A stretch of DNA of 64,000 nt, taken from NCBI GenBank assembly GCA_022559845.1, contig CM040123.1, forward strand, positions 295,232,642 through 295,296,641. The letters run 5' to 3'. Origin of the DNA: Amorphophallus konjac. Taxonomy: Eukaryota; Streptophyta; Magnoliopsida; Alismatales; Araceae. Shown here piece after piece: positions 45,609 to 56,346 of the stretch (positions are counted from its first letter, which is position 1; each line of letters begins with the position of its first letter). The notes beneath the pieces were generated by a model. It ran no database searches. It saw only the letters and a program-made list of their open reading frames with translations, and had not been told where the DNA came from. The position numbers were made by a program, and so were the translations under genes.

Positions 45609-47749
45609 TCATTTTGTGTTTTTAGGTACCCAAGATTCCTTGGGTCCTATAATGTTAGTAGCACCTTCAATTGGTGCTTTCCTCAACCTTTGGGCCTGTT
45701 TATCATCATTCATCATTAAAGCACAATGATTCATGGAGTGCCCAAATATTCCACAGTAGTAGCATGAAGAAACATATTTTAGGTTCTTTTTATGCACATC
45801 ATTATGAACATGAATTTTATGTGCATTGGCCTGGAAATTTCTATTATTTGCATGACCAAACTGTTTTTCATAATCAAAACATTCAAAGTTTTTCTTTTTA
45901 AAAACAACTTTGTTCTTTCTGAGAGCATTTGTATTTGCAGGGAATTTAAACCCTTCAGAAATGAAACTTTTCCCTTGAGCATGCCAACAGTCCTTGACTG
46001 TGTGGCCATGCTTTCCACAATGAAAACATGTAATCTGACTACCTCTAGATCCCTTCCTGAACCAGCAATTCGAAGCTAGATGGCCTAATTTCCCACAATA
46101 AAAACATTGAATCTTTTTGTTCTGAGCAGAAACAGGTTTCCTAGCATGCTTTCTGTTATCTTGTTTCAGAATAAAATAATTATTCATAATGTGGCCAACC
46201 CTACCACAGTAATGACATGAATTCTTATTTTTATGTGCATGTGTATGTGTATTCGTGTCAAGCACAGATTGTACTTTCTCAACATATTTAAAATCAGTCT
46301 TTTTCTTGATGTTTTCAACCCTTTTGCATTTCTTAATTTGTTTCTGGGATTTCTGCACAATGGGCTGCTTGTTCTGTGATGTGGTAGCTACACTTGAAGC
46401 TTTTACAAATGAAGTCATCAACTTACTCTGAAGCTCTTTCTTGTTAACATTATTGTAGCCCAGCCCTTCCTTCCTAGGGTTGATTTTTACACCTAGTAGC
46501 TTGTCTAGGTTTTTCTACCCACTTACGAATTTTGACAAGGATTCTTTCAAATCCTTGATTTCATTTTCAAGAGTGACAATGAGCAATTCAGAGTTAGCAT
46601 TTTCCTCCTCACTCCTATTGAGTGTTTCACTTAAAGTGGCATTGACATTGTTAAGATTTTCTATTTCAGCTTTGAGCTTTTCCACTTCTTCTGAATTATC
46701 GGACACCACACATTTACCTTTTTCAAATGTCAGCAATCTCTTTGACATGGTGGTGTTCAACTGTTTTAGTTTCTCAATTTCTTCCTTTAGTCTGTCATTA
46801 TGAATTAATTCGTTTATCAAAATCTGATCGTCAGAGTTAATTCCAAGTTTTCTTCCAGCCTCAAATTCCTTCAAATCTTTTTCCTACTTTTCAATATTTT
46901 TCTGTAATTCCACATTCTCAGATTTGATGGCTTCAAATTTCTCGGTCAGCAACGTGTTCTCCTTTTTAAGTTTCTCTAAACTTTCTTCATTTTCTTTGGA
47001 GAACTTTCTGAGATAGGCATTCTCACTTTTCAGCTTGTTTAAATCAGACTTAACACATTCAAAATTTTTCAGCAAATCCTTACTCTGAACAGAATCATAA
47101 CAAGTTAGGCTAAGCTTCTTCTCAAGTTCAGATATTTCTTTTACATGATCTTGATTCTCAATCTTTAGCATCGAAATTTGTTTTTTCAACATTTGAATAT
47201 CAGACATACAAGCATCATGAAGATTTTTCAGTTCAGCACAATTTTTACAATCAGAATTCAAACTGTCTGACCTACTACTCTTCTTCAATTTTTTGTATTA
47301 TTTTCTTAACTGATTATAAGACTCTTGCAATTCATCATAAGCAGCAATCCAATCGTCTAGGGTATAATTATCAAAATTGTTTACCTCACCATCATCCTGT
47401 TCTTCTTCTTGATTGCTGCTTTGTTCACTTCTCGAGCCATCATGCAGCTCGTTTGATTTTCTTTCTCGGCTCTCTTTATCATCTTCAATATATCCCTTGC
47501 AGATCTGCAACCAAGGAAACATGAATGAAGAGCTCGATTCGTCGCGGCCTTCATTAACTCCAGTGCTTTCTGATTTTCTGCACACATAGATCAATGCTTA
47601 TCAGTCCATTTGGACTGATCTTTTGGTAGTCTATGTGGACCATGTGAAATCACTTTCCACAGGTCTGGATCAACAGATTTAACATGAGCACGGAAAGCAC
47701 TGTGCCACTGGTTGAAATCAGAACCACCAAAGATAGGTGGATGAGCCAT
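45609..47749 (-). pseudogene. Element B gag-like gene: Copia gag N-terminus, coiled coil, five zinc knuckles
   Basis: The start is ATG 47,749 (MAHPPIFGGSDFNQW). A gag N-domain with LWKVISHGPHRLPKD is followed by an acidic serine-rich stretch, then a coiled coil (about 47,290-46,515) rich in Lys, Glu and Leu heptads. The zinc-knuckle domain (46,250-45,700) has CHYCGRVGHIMNNY (last Cys lost), CFYCGKLGHLASNC, CFHCGKHGHTVKDC, a degenerate fourth, and CYYCGIFGHSMNHC. It ends GPKESWVPKNTK with no protease beyond. Stops occur near 47,591, 47,298, 46,884 and 46,515. The layout matches A knuckle for knuckle, so this is a shared family gene rather than a chance truncation. Confidence 0.8.
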
Positions 47750-47866
47750 TGAAACAGATAAAACAAAATTCAAAAACAATGAATGTAAACCGATAACCTA
47801 CGGACCAAGAACCGCACCACAGATGCAGGATCCTCTGCAGATCGTTGGATCTGATGAGTCAGAGAA

Positions 47867-47880
47867 CCGCTCTGATACCA
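47867..47880 (-). other. Element B primer binding site
   Basis: The minus strand reads TGGTATCAGAGCGG, two bases from the 5' LTR, complementary to the initiator tRNA-Met end. Confidence 0.85.
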
Positions 47881-47882
47881 AC

Positions 47883-50098
47883 TGATGGGGTGCAAGGCCC
47901 GGATTCAGAGGGGGGTGAATGAATCCCCGTTAAAAATATTGCGGAAATATAAAAAACCCAACTAAGCAACACTCAGTGACCAACCTGGTCAACCAATCAA
48001 CCTTAACTCAAGGAAGAAGATGATAACAGCAAATAAGAGCGAAGGTACACAATCTCACTGAACAACCCAAATAACGCTGTAGGCTAACAAACGAGTCAAG
48101 TGAGACAACCATCAACCATATAGCGCTCATGAAGCATCCTGCGAAGGGTGGTAGAAGATATGGAGTAGAACGCAAAAGCAAACCATAGAACGCCAAGATT
48201 TTTAGGTGGTTCGGTCCACAGACCTACGTCCACCCCTCACTCCAAACTGGAGTGAGGGTTCCACTAGCAAAAGCTAGAACCACAGACTCAATCTGTAAAC
48301 AGGTGCTGCCTAACAGCTTGACCAGGGGAACAACCTCCCCTCTTCCTCCAACCCGGAGGGCAACCCTAGTGACACACAATCACTAGAAACCAGAGACAAA
48401 CGTCTCTCTTCCTCCAGACCAGGAGGGAACCCACAGGTAGCAACCACTACCTGCAAACCCGGAGTCAGAGACTCCCTTCCTCTGAGATCAGAGGGAACCC
48501 ACAAGTGACACACCGTCACTTGCAACCGGAGATTAAAATCTCCCTTCTCTTGAACCAACAGGAGGAACCCCGACCTCACTACAGAGTATCAGAAAAACAA
48601 AGTGATCAGATAAAAAGAAAAACAAGAAATGATAAAAACACAGCGACTGAAAGCTGGAAATGAAATCCACAAAGTGTAGCTCGCCAAGGAGCAATCTGGC
48701 ATGGATTTGATCCAAATACCAGAAGAACAAATCTTCAATGAAGGCTTCAGTTCTCTACTCTTCTCTCTCTTTTTCTCTCGATCCTCACGAGCTCTCTCTC
48801 TCTCCTTTACTTCTGCAACTTCTTTCTTCTCCTCTCTGCTTCTTTTTTCTTCTTGCTGGGTCGTGCAGACTCTCTGTTTCTCTTCTTTTTTCTTCTCCCC
48901 TTTTTGATCACGATCTGCTCACGATCTCTTCACGATCAGTCTTCTTCTGAGGAAGAAGCTTCGTATTTATAGAGCCTCAGAGATAGGGCGTGTGTAGGGC
49001 TTGTGCCCCCTTTATCCAGAGATAACCTCGGATCACATGCCAGGTGCCAACCTTGGATCACGTGCCCAAACATTTTTCTTCTCGAAGGATATACCTGTCA
49101 AATAGTCATAAGAGGATATTAGAGAGATGTACAGAGTTGGTTCGAGAATGTATAGACTTTGGATGCATTGTACAAGAGATGCATAGTCATTCCATCAACG
49201 CGTGTACAGACTTTGTTTTGAACAATGCACAAATGCATATATCACAGTAAGCACAGCACGAATGAATGCATGGACATGCCAATGAAGAATGTACAGACTT
49301 GTGTTCATGCAGCAATGTATAGACATGATGAGATGATGCATGAACAAGCCACAACGAATGTATAGACTTAATGTATGCAGTGATGTATAGACATGGTGTG
49401 CAGACTTTGTGTGTGTGTGCGAGACAATGTGTAGACTTTGTAATGCTTCTGAACACGGGCTGTACAGACTTGGTCGTATGAACCAATGAAGGTTGTACAG
49501 ACTTAGTCGAATGAACCACAAGCGGCGATGTGTAGACTTGGCCAATGTACAGACTTAGCAGCGAGATGCACACACATGCCGTCAACAAGACGATGTACAG
49601 ACTTGAGAAACGATGCATGCACAAGATGATGTACAGACTTGTTTTGAAGGATTGCACAAGCCATTGAGGAATGTACACACTTTGAGCATGTGTAATGCAG
49701 TGTGCATGCAGTGAAGTATGTACATTGAAAGTGGATGCACTGACATGCCGTCAACAAGTGTATGGACTTAGTGTGCATGCGACAGCAATGTACAAACTTG
49801 CTGGTTTGTAATGCAGAATGCACTTAAATAAAGTATGCACAATGAGGATGTATAGACTTTGTATGCATTGAAAGGATTGTACAGACTTTGTTTTATGATT
49901 ACCTGATCTGACTATGCATTGACCTTACCTGTCAATGATTTGACTTTGACTTGGGTTGACTTCATTACCTGTGAGTCATTCTTAAAAGACTGTGCTCTCA
50001 GTTTATCATAAACTCAAGATTATATCATCAAGGATGTAAACATAATAAGGCATAATATTTGTCATCATCAAAACTCCAGAACCACATGGGACACAACA
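47883..50098 (-). repeat. Element B 5' LTR
   Basis: 2,216 bp, with TATA box at 48,964-48,972, the hairpin before it and the motif array at 49,126-49,890. It lacks about 360 bp present in the 3' LTR (roughly 32,023-32,385). It is followed by the TSD copy GAGAG at 50,099-50,103. Confidence 0.88.
48964..48972 (-). promoter_or_regulatory. TATA box in B 5' LTR
   Basis: The sense strand reads CTATAAATA. This copy would drive genomic RNA of B. Confidence 0.65.
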
Positions 50099-50103
50099 GA
50101 GAG

Positions 50104-50907
50104 ATATCAGGATTTGAATTCCTTCTAGGGCACTACCCCTCAAAGATAGAGTCTATTGCGTCGAGACTTTGTGTCTTTGATTTTTAGACCCATATTTATT
50201 AGGCACGCATGCAATGGCTCATGACATCCCGCGGGGAACTGTACTGCCACTCTTGCCATGCCTTTGATTTCATAATTTTACATTTGATTCATTTTCTCAT
50301 TTATAGCCATTGTTGGCTAGATATTACATGAAAGCTCACTTTTGAGGGTCAAGACTGCCCCTATTTGAGACCTCTCCCGTATTGGGGAGCGCCTAGGTTG
50401 ATCATCTCATCCATCCATCTCTTGCCCCGACACTTGTCCGAGCAGAGAAAAGAAAGGACTTCGTGCATACCCATAGTATGGCCAAAGTAGCAACGGTGTT
50501 GCTCAAAGGAAAATCAACTATGGCTTGCCGTGAAGTGTGTGGAAACCCATACAAAATGTCACCCTCAGTGATCGGGGAAAGAAACTAGACTCCCAGTGCG
50601 GAGCTAACACCAGCCTAAGAATGTTGTAGAAGCGAACTCATTTAACCAAATTTAACCTAACTAAGACCACTCATTCGCGTGAAGGAACCAACAATATACT
50701 CATGCGTAGAAGAAATAGAAATGATAGCAATAATAGCATGTTCTTGCACAATATAAAGGTACCTTGCAAATCCATGGAGGGAAAACGAGCACCCTTAAGT
50801 GAGAGCTTTATCATCAAGCTTCGAGCAGCACGAGCTATGTATTCCTTGCTGATAGGACCAAGAATGGAAAGGATAGCAAAGGAGTTGATGATTCCTCTAC
50901 ACGGAGG
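50104..50907. other. Unassigned DNA between B and H2
   Basis: This is the continuation of 27,933-30,003 beyond B. It has no recognisable domain. It reads as decayed unique or old repeat sequence, ending ACACGGAGG against the H2 LTR start. It might be a fragment of an older element, but I cannot show that. Confidence 0.45.
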
Positions 50908-51942
50908 TGTTGACACCCGTTTTAGCCCGCAAGTTGAGTCATTTCTCTTATTCATCATTTTTTATGTCCCGAATTACCCATTATTTTGGAGTCTTCATTA
51001 GATGGATTTCGAGCCCATTTCATTGTTCCCTATCTTTTAGACTTCGGAGATCATGACTTCTTAGAGCCCTGGAGCTTTTCTTATCAACTTCCAGTCTCCC
51101 AAGTCGACTTACAGCCCATTTAGGTCGACTTCCATCAAGCATTCGGCCCCTTTCACTGCGCAGTCCTGAACGCAGCCCTTTTTCATCCCCTTCTATTCCT
51201 CTATTCAATAAGTGCCCTTCACCAAAGTTTTTTCATTTTCCGAAGCTCTATAATTTCTTCTTCTACGCCATTGGCCAGTTCTCCACCGATTTCAAGTTAT
51301 TCGTATTTTTTCGATGTGCTGTGCTGTTCACCTGCGTCCCAACATTTTTTTCTCTGTTCTTGCCCTATTTTCTCCCTCTTTCACTCATTTTCTCATCTTC
51401 CTCTCTTAATGAAAGTTGTTCCATTTTTTGCTATCTACAATTTCTTCTTCTACCACATTTGCTAGTTCGGCACCGTTTTTGAGATATGCTCTGATTGCCA
51501 AAGTCACGCGAAGTTTGTTTAGAAATTTTTCTTCCATCAGCCTAGCGGTCCTGGGAAGACTGCTAGGTCATAAAAAACGGTCATCACTAGACCATTAGGC
51601 CCCAAACTTGTCCGAAATCATCCCATTTCACCCCTGGAGCCTTGCGGTCACTCCCTAGACCGTTTGGCATCCCCTTGCGGTCCTTCCATGACCGTTTTCA
51701 TCAAGAAATGGCCCTGCGATAGACCGTTTTTAGAACAGAGAGTCCGGATGTTCCTGAACTCCGATTTCTTCGATGTTGGGCTCTTTGGACTCCTTGTTGA
51801 CACCACTTTCGAGGAAGATATGTCTCCACCTTGGTTTCCTTCGACTTGGGACTCTTAACCTTGATATTATCTCAAGATTTATCAATCTAAATCCCCGAAA
51901 GTGGGTCATTATCTCCTAAACTAGAACTAGGGTTTCCTGCAC

Positions 51943-51953
51943 TCTATATAAAG
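51943..51953 (+). promoter_or_regulatory. TATA box in H2 LTR
   Basis: TCTATATAAAG, at the same relative place as the H1 box, followed by the shared AAGGGGGGCTCTT region. Confidence 0.6.
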
Positions 51954-53014
51954 CACCCAGTTCGCAGGTCGCGAAGGGGGGCTCTTTCTGGACATGTGGC
52001 GAAGCCATGCTATATATCCAACTCACAACTTCGACCCCATCTTGAAGAGGGAAGTATTAGCTTTCCATTCCATATTTCTACGCTTGATTTCATGGTCTAT
52101 TCTCTTAGTTCTCTCTTCCTCAATTCTCAAAATCATCACAAATCTCTATTTTCTGCTACAACCTGCACTTTTCTCCATATTACGTCGCATATTCTCACAG
52201 TTATACTACGTGATTTCTCCTCATATTTGTTTCTATATCTTCACAACATACACCTATCTTTTGCACCATTCCACAGGGGTTAAAAATCTCCCCCCGGTGC
52301 GTTCTCCCTCAATTTCTATCATTTTTTATCACTTCGGGATAGATATTACACTTCATGTTCTAATGGATTTTTCTCTTGTGTTTTCATCTTTGTTTTACAG
52401 GAGAGCATGAATACAACGTGAGGCCTTCTTCTTCTAGCCGACTGGAAGGAGAAGAGGTTGAATCCACGACATTCCTTGCACCCATTTCTTAAGCGTGATC
52501 AACTCTTCATTAGTTTCTAAGGTACACAGAGCCATCCCTTCCCCTCTTCATCTCTTCACATTGTTGCAACCTTAGTGGCGATCACGATTTACTTCTATAT
52601 CTCCACCGCCCTTTTCTTTGCTAATATTGTTGCATGTTCATGCACATATTAGTTTACGGGCGTGGCAATACAAAACATCAACAACCTTATTTTTTGGCGA
52701 TCACGATGGGACACCTAGTGCCCATCACGTTATTCATGCTTTCTTGCAAGTTTGGTGTGTGTATGTGGAAGGTTAAACAGAGTTTTCTCCATTTTCCTAT
52801 TGTTCTGGGTGTTTTCGAGTCTGTCCGAGCCTTACGGTCGTCTCTAGGACCACCAGACGAGCCTAGCGGTCATCACTGGGCCGCCAGGGCCTTTCTGGTA
52901 GCCTTGCGGTAATTTGGTAGACCGCAAGGGGTTAAAAAATGGCCATCTGGAAGACCACTTTCTGAGTCTGGCAATTCTGGCGCGGTGCTCACAAGGCCAT
53001 GTTTGTTGATCCAT

Positions 53015-53600
53015 AACTTGGCCTCCTGGGGTCGGATTGCCCTGTTCTTAGGCCCATTATGTAGCCCTTTGTATCATCTTTCCATCCATATATTATATGC
53101 ATCATTTGAGTCATGTTTGCATAGTTTAATCTTACCTTCATTTTTGAGTTTTTTGCATAAAGTTTGCATGTAGACCTAGGGACAGGTTCACATGTACGTC
53201 TTTCCTTGATGATTTGATTGGGTTCCTGAAGTCTGATTGCTTGTTTCTTGGTCCCATCTTGTTCCCCTTTGTGTTGTCTTTCCATCTATATATTATTTAT
53301 ATTATTAGAGTAACATTTGCATAGTTAAATATTGTCATCATTTTCGCATTTTATGCATAAAATCTGCATGCATGTTTAGGGGCAGACTCACAGGTACGCT
53401 TTGCGTTGGGGATTTATTTACCTTCCATGTTCTGTTTGTGCTTGTTTCCGATCCTACATTACTGTCTTTTTATTAGCTTCATTTTCATATATGATTTGCA
53501 TGCATTTGATCGTCTTTGCATCATTAAATCTTGTCTTGATTTTCTAGTTTTTGGCTAGAAATTGCATGCACTCCGGTGCACATAGGATCATGCATTGCAT
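53015..53600 (+). repeat. H2 leader: three degenerate tandem units of about 190 bp
   Basis: Units starting near 53,030, 53,220 and 53,420 share the order: TTTCCATC(C/T)ATATATTAT or similar, TTTGCATAGTT-like, TTTTGCATAAA-like and GCATG(C/T)A. The first two also share a CA(C/G)A(T/G)GTACG-type word at the end. Divergence is high, so the unit boundaries are approximate. Confidence 0.55.
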
Positions 53601-54321
53601 ATCATAGTCTCATTCCTACCCTAGTAAGTGATCCTCTCGTCTCCATATTCCTTGGAGTCGACTATGTGATCTTATCCGGGACCTCCATAAGTCCCCGTGA
53701 CCGTGGATTCCCACACGGACGTCGGGCCGATTGTACTTTCCACCCCTTAGGCTTGCATTTGCATACGTGTGAGGGAGTTAACCTTAGTCAACCCAAAGTT
53801 TGGACCTTATTCCCATAGGATTCCTATCTTGAGGGAATTATTCTTAACTCAAATCTTTAAAAGGTCTATTAAAAGTTCTAAAATATTTTCGATCATATCA
53901 ACTTGTTTGAGTTGGGTGAAAACTCTCACATTGCATTGTTTGTGTTGTTTGGGCCTGTCCAAGCCCATTAGTGATGTTCTATGTTGCATCCACATGTTTT
54001 GTTGTTGATTGGCCCATTCAAGTTAGCTCATTTTGTGTGTCTATTATCTAGTCCATTGTCCTTGGTATGTTTTCCCTTGATCTTTGCATTAGTGGGTCAG
54101 CCCCTCCTCTTTGTCTCAACCCCATTAAGCCACTGCTTCCCCACTTGTATTCTCCTTGATATTCTTGTATTAAGTCTCCATTTGCCCTCATAGAGCATCA
54201 TTCCAACCCCTTGTATCATTCTGCTTCCCAATCTTCTTCCTATTCCCGCGTGGAATCCTCTTCCCATGCGGGCCCGTCTTCCCGTGGTCCTTCTGATCCA
54301 TCTGAGAAATAAGCTAATCTC

Positions 54322-56346
54322 ATGGCCCACTTATCAAGCCTTGTTCGCCAAATAGACCCGGCCCAGGTTCAACATCTCATTGCATCTCATCTTCATGAGC
54401 CTCCTTCTCTTAATGGGCTTTCTTCTCTCATTAATGGGCCTCATCATCTTAACGGGCCCCATCCTTCTAATGAGCCTTATTTTTCTAATGGGCCTTATTA
54501 TTCTTCTCCTTATACTACCAGCCCAATGGGTCCTTATGCTCATGCTTCTTCCAGGCCCGCATATCCCTCTATTCCCGGAATGGGCCCTTCTTCTTCTCAG
54601 CCTGGATCTTCTTATCCGGCCCATTATCATCCTGGTTCATATTCACAATCTCTTGCTCAAGTTGGCCCGCATTTTTCTCGATCTCTCCCTACTCAGGATA
54701 TGATCACTCAAACCCAATGCAAGCTTGATGAACTCCTACACCAAATTGATCCCAAAACCTCTTTGAGTGTCCCGCTTGCATTTCAAAATCTTCGGCTTCC
54801 ACCCCTTTCTCATATCCCCGCATATCACCGTTATGGTGGAGTTGGTGACCCCTATGTTCACTTAAAGGAGTTTATTTATGAGTCGGCCTAATTTTGACAT
54901 GGCCAATGTTTGATGGCCTATCTATTTGGTCTGTCTTTGGAAGGCCCAGCTCGGGATTAGTTCTTTTCTCTTCCACAAGAGCAGGTTGTGAACTTTCATG
55001 TTGTCCAAGACAGATTCATTCAGTAGTTTCAAGACCAGGTTGGGCCCAAGTATACTATGGTGGATTTGGCCCATGAGAAGATGAAGCCCGAAGAAGAGTT
55101 CTCTACCTTTGCCAATCGCTGGCGTCGCCTCGCCGCACAAATCCCAGGGCACATTCCGGAGCAGAGCTGATCAAGATGGTGATTTCCAATGCAACGCCCG
55201 AGTACCGCTTCATCTTATCCCTAAATGACATCACGTCCTCGCAACAACTCTATAGTCGAGCCCGCTTCATTCACCAACAAATCCACGATCCCCTTGACCC
55301 CGAGTCTTCTCCGCATCCTATGCACACTTACACCTCACCATCTACATCTACCACCACATATCAACCCTTCATGAGTCAACCTTCCACTTATATTGCGCCC
55401 TCCATGAGTCAGCCTTACATCGCATCAACCTCCATAAGTCAAACCCCTACGAGTCAGCCCTCCACCTCCGCATATCCACATTCATCTCCTCCTATCAAGG
55501 GAATATCATACCCCGGGCAGGTGGATGCCGTCCACTACATACCTACCCACTCCGCTCCACATATGCCTCCATCGAGTCCCTCCACTAGTCGCCACGCGTC
55601 CTTGCCTTTGTAACCCCCACATCCATCTTCATTACCTTCCCATATCCCTTGGCATCCACCTTGCCCGAAGCGGGCTCCTCACTATCCTCTATTGCCGGAG
55701 TGTTTCACCGACATCTTTCGGGCCTTGATGGCTACTCACGTGTTGCAGCTCCCTCCAGTTGTGCCTTGCCGACCCGCGGTCGGGGATATGCTCCAATTTT
55801 GTGATTTCCACCACTAGCCGGGGCATTTGGTCGAGGATTGCCCTGAATTATGGGAGTTTGTTTATGACCTAGAAGATAAGAAGAGGATCGATTGGTCTAC
55901 CATTCGCAAGATTATTGCACATCTCAACAAGCAGCAGTAACAAGAAGCACCGCCTAAGCAGCTGTCTCCACTTCAAGGCAAGGGGCACCCCTTCATCTAG
56001 CACTACACTCGCTCCTTCGCCTACTCCATCATCCGTTACCCCATCACCTAAGCCTTCCCCTACTCCGACTCCGCCTCCACAAACCCAAGCCTCTGCTCAG
56101 GATAGTGCCTCCACTTCTTCCTCCACTTCTTCCACCACCACTTCCAGTCCCAACGCCGCCCGACGCATCGTGTCAATACATCAACGATGGGCACCACGGC
56201 CTTCCCCTAACCCTTCACCAACACCATCTCCACTACCCCTAGTGCCTGCTTCACCATCTTCACCACCCTCATCATCGCCTAAACCGCCATCATCTCCGCT
56301 ATCGCCTGCGCCCAAGCCTGAGCAAGCCACGCCGTTGCCTTTACTA
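54322..56346 (+). pseudogene. H2 gag (TAT/Ogre type), decayed
   Basis: A frame from 54,322 (MAHLSSLVRQIDPAQ) has an Asn/Gly/Pro/Ser-rich N-part, then a gag core beginning near 54,780 with RLPPLSHIPAYHRYGGVGDP and HLKEF. After stops the core continues in shifted frames with KPEEEFSTFANRWRRLA (about 55,085). At 55,660-55,935 come PKRAPHYPLLPECFTDIFRAL and a CDFHHxPGHLVEDCPELWEF block with a stop inside, matching H1 near 11,460-11,710. The tail is Pro/Ser-rich. The product would be the particle protein. At least four breaks are visible. Confidence 0.7.

Larger units (their letters stand above)
30004..50098 (-). mobile_element. Element B: gag-only Copia (Sirevirus-like) retrotransposon, TSD GAGAG, carrying nested T
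   Basis: The LTRs begin TGATGGGGTGCAAGG at 30,004 and 47,883 and end GGACACAACA at 43,236 and 50,098. GAGAG flanks both sides (29,999-30,003 and 50,099-50,103). PBS and PPT give minus orientation. Excluding T, the element is about 9.4 kb. It has the same plan as A: a gag-like gene, no pol, and a non-coding tail with several PPT-like tracts. T interrupts the left LTR 10 bp from its end. Confidence 0.9.
50908..54321 (+). repeat. H2 5' LTR and untranslated leader
   Basis: The LTR end and PBS could not be placed with confidence, so LTR and leader are given together. U3 (50,908-51,940) carries GCGGTC/AGACCG palindromes at 51,541-51,735. A second set lies at 52,830-52,935. The part 51,950-52,410 matches H1 26,770-27,230. 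The leader includes three degenerate tandem units (53,015-53,600) and a block (53,620-53,780) matching H1 21,690-21,830. Confidence 0.65.
50908..56346 (+). mobile_element. H2: TAT/Ogre-type Gypsy retrotransposon, 5' part, cut by D
   Basis: The LTR starts TGTTGACACCCGTTTTAGCC at 50,908. A TATA box is at 51,943-51,953. A long leader and a decayed gag (54,322 onward) follow. Motifs match H1 in the opposite orientation. D interrupts it at 56,346 in the proline-rich linker, with TACTA next to the D LTR as the presumed TSD. The rest lies beyond the window. Confidence 0.75.

Noticed and set aside
54334..54703. Frames in both strands over the H2 gag N-part
   Set aside because: They are shadows of the Asn/Pro/Gly-rich gag segment in other frames.
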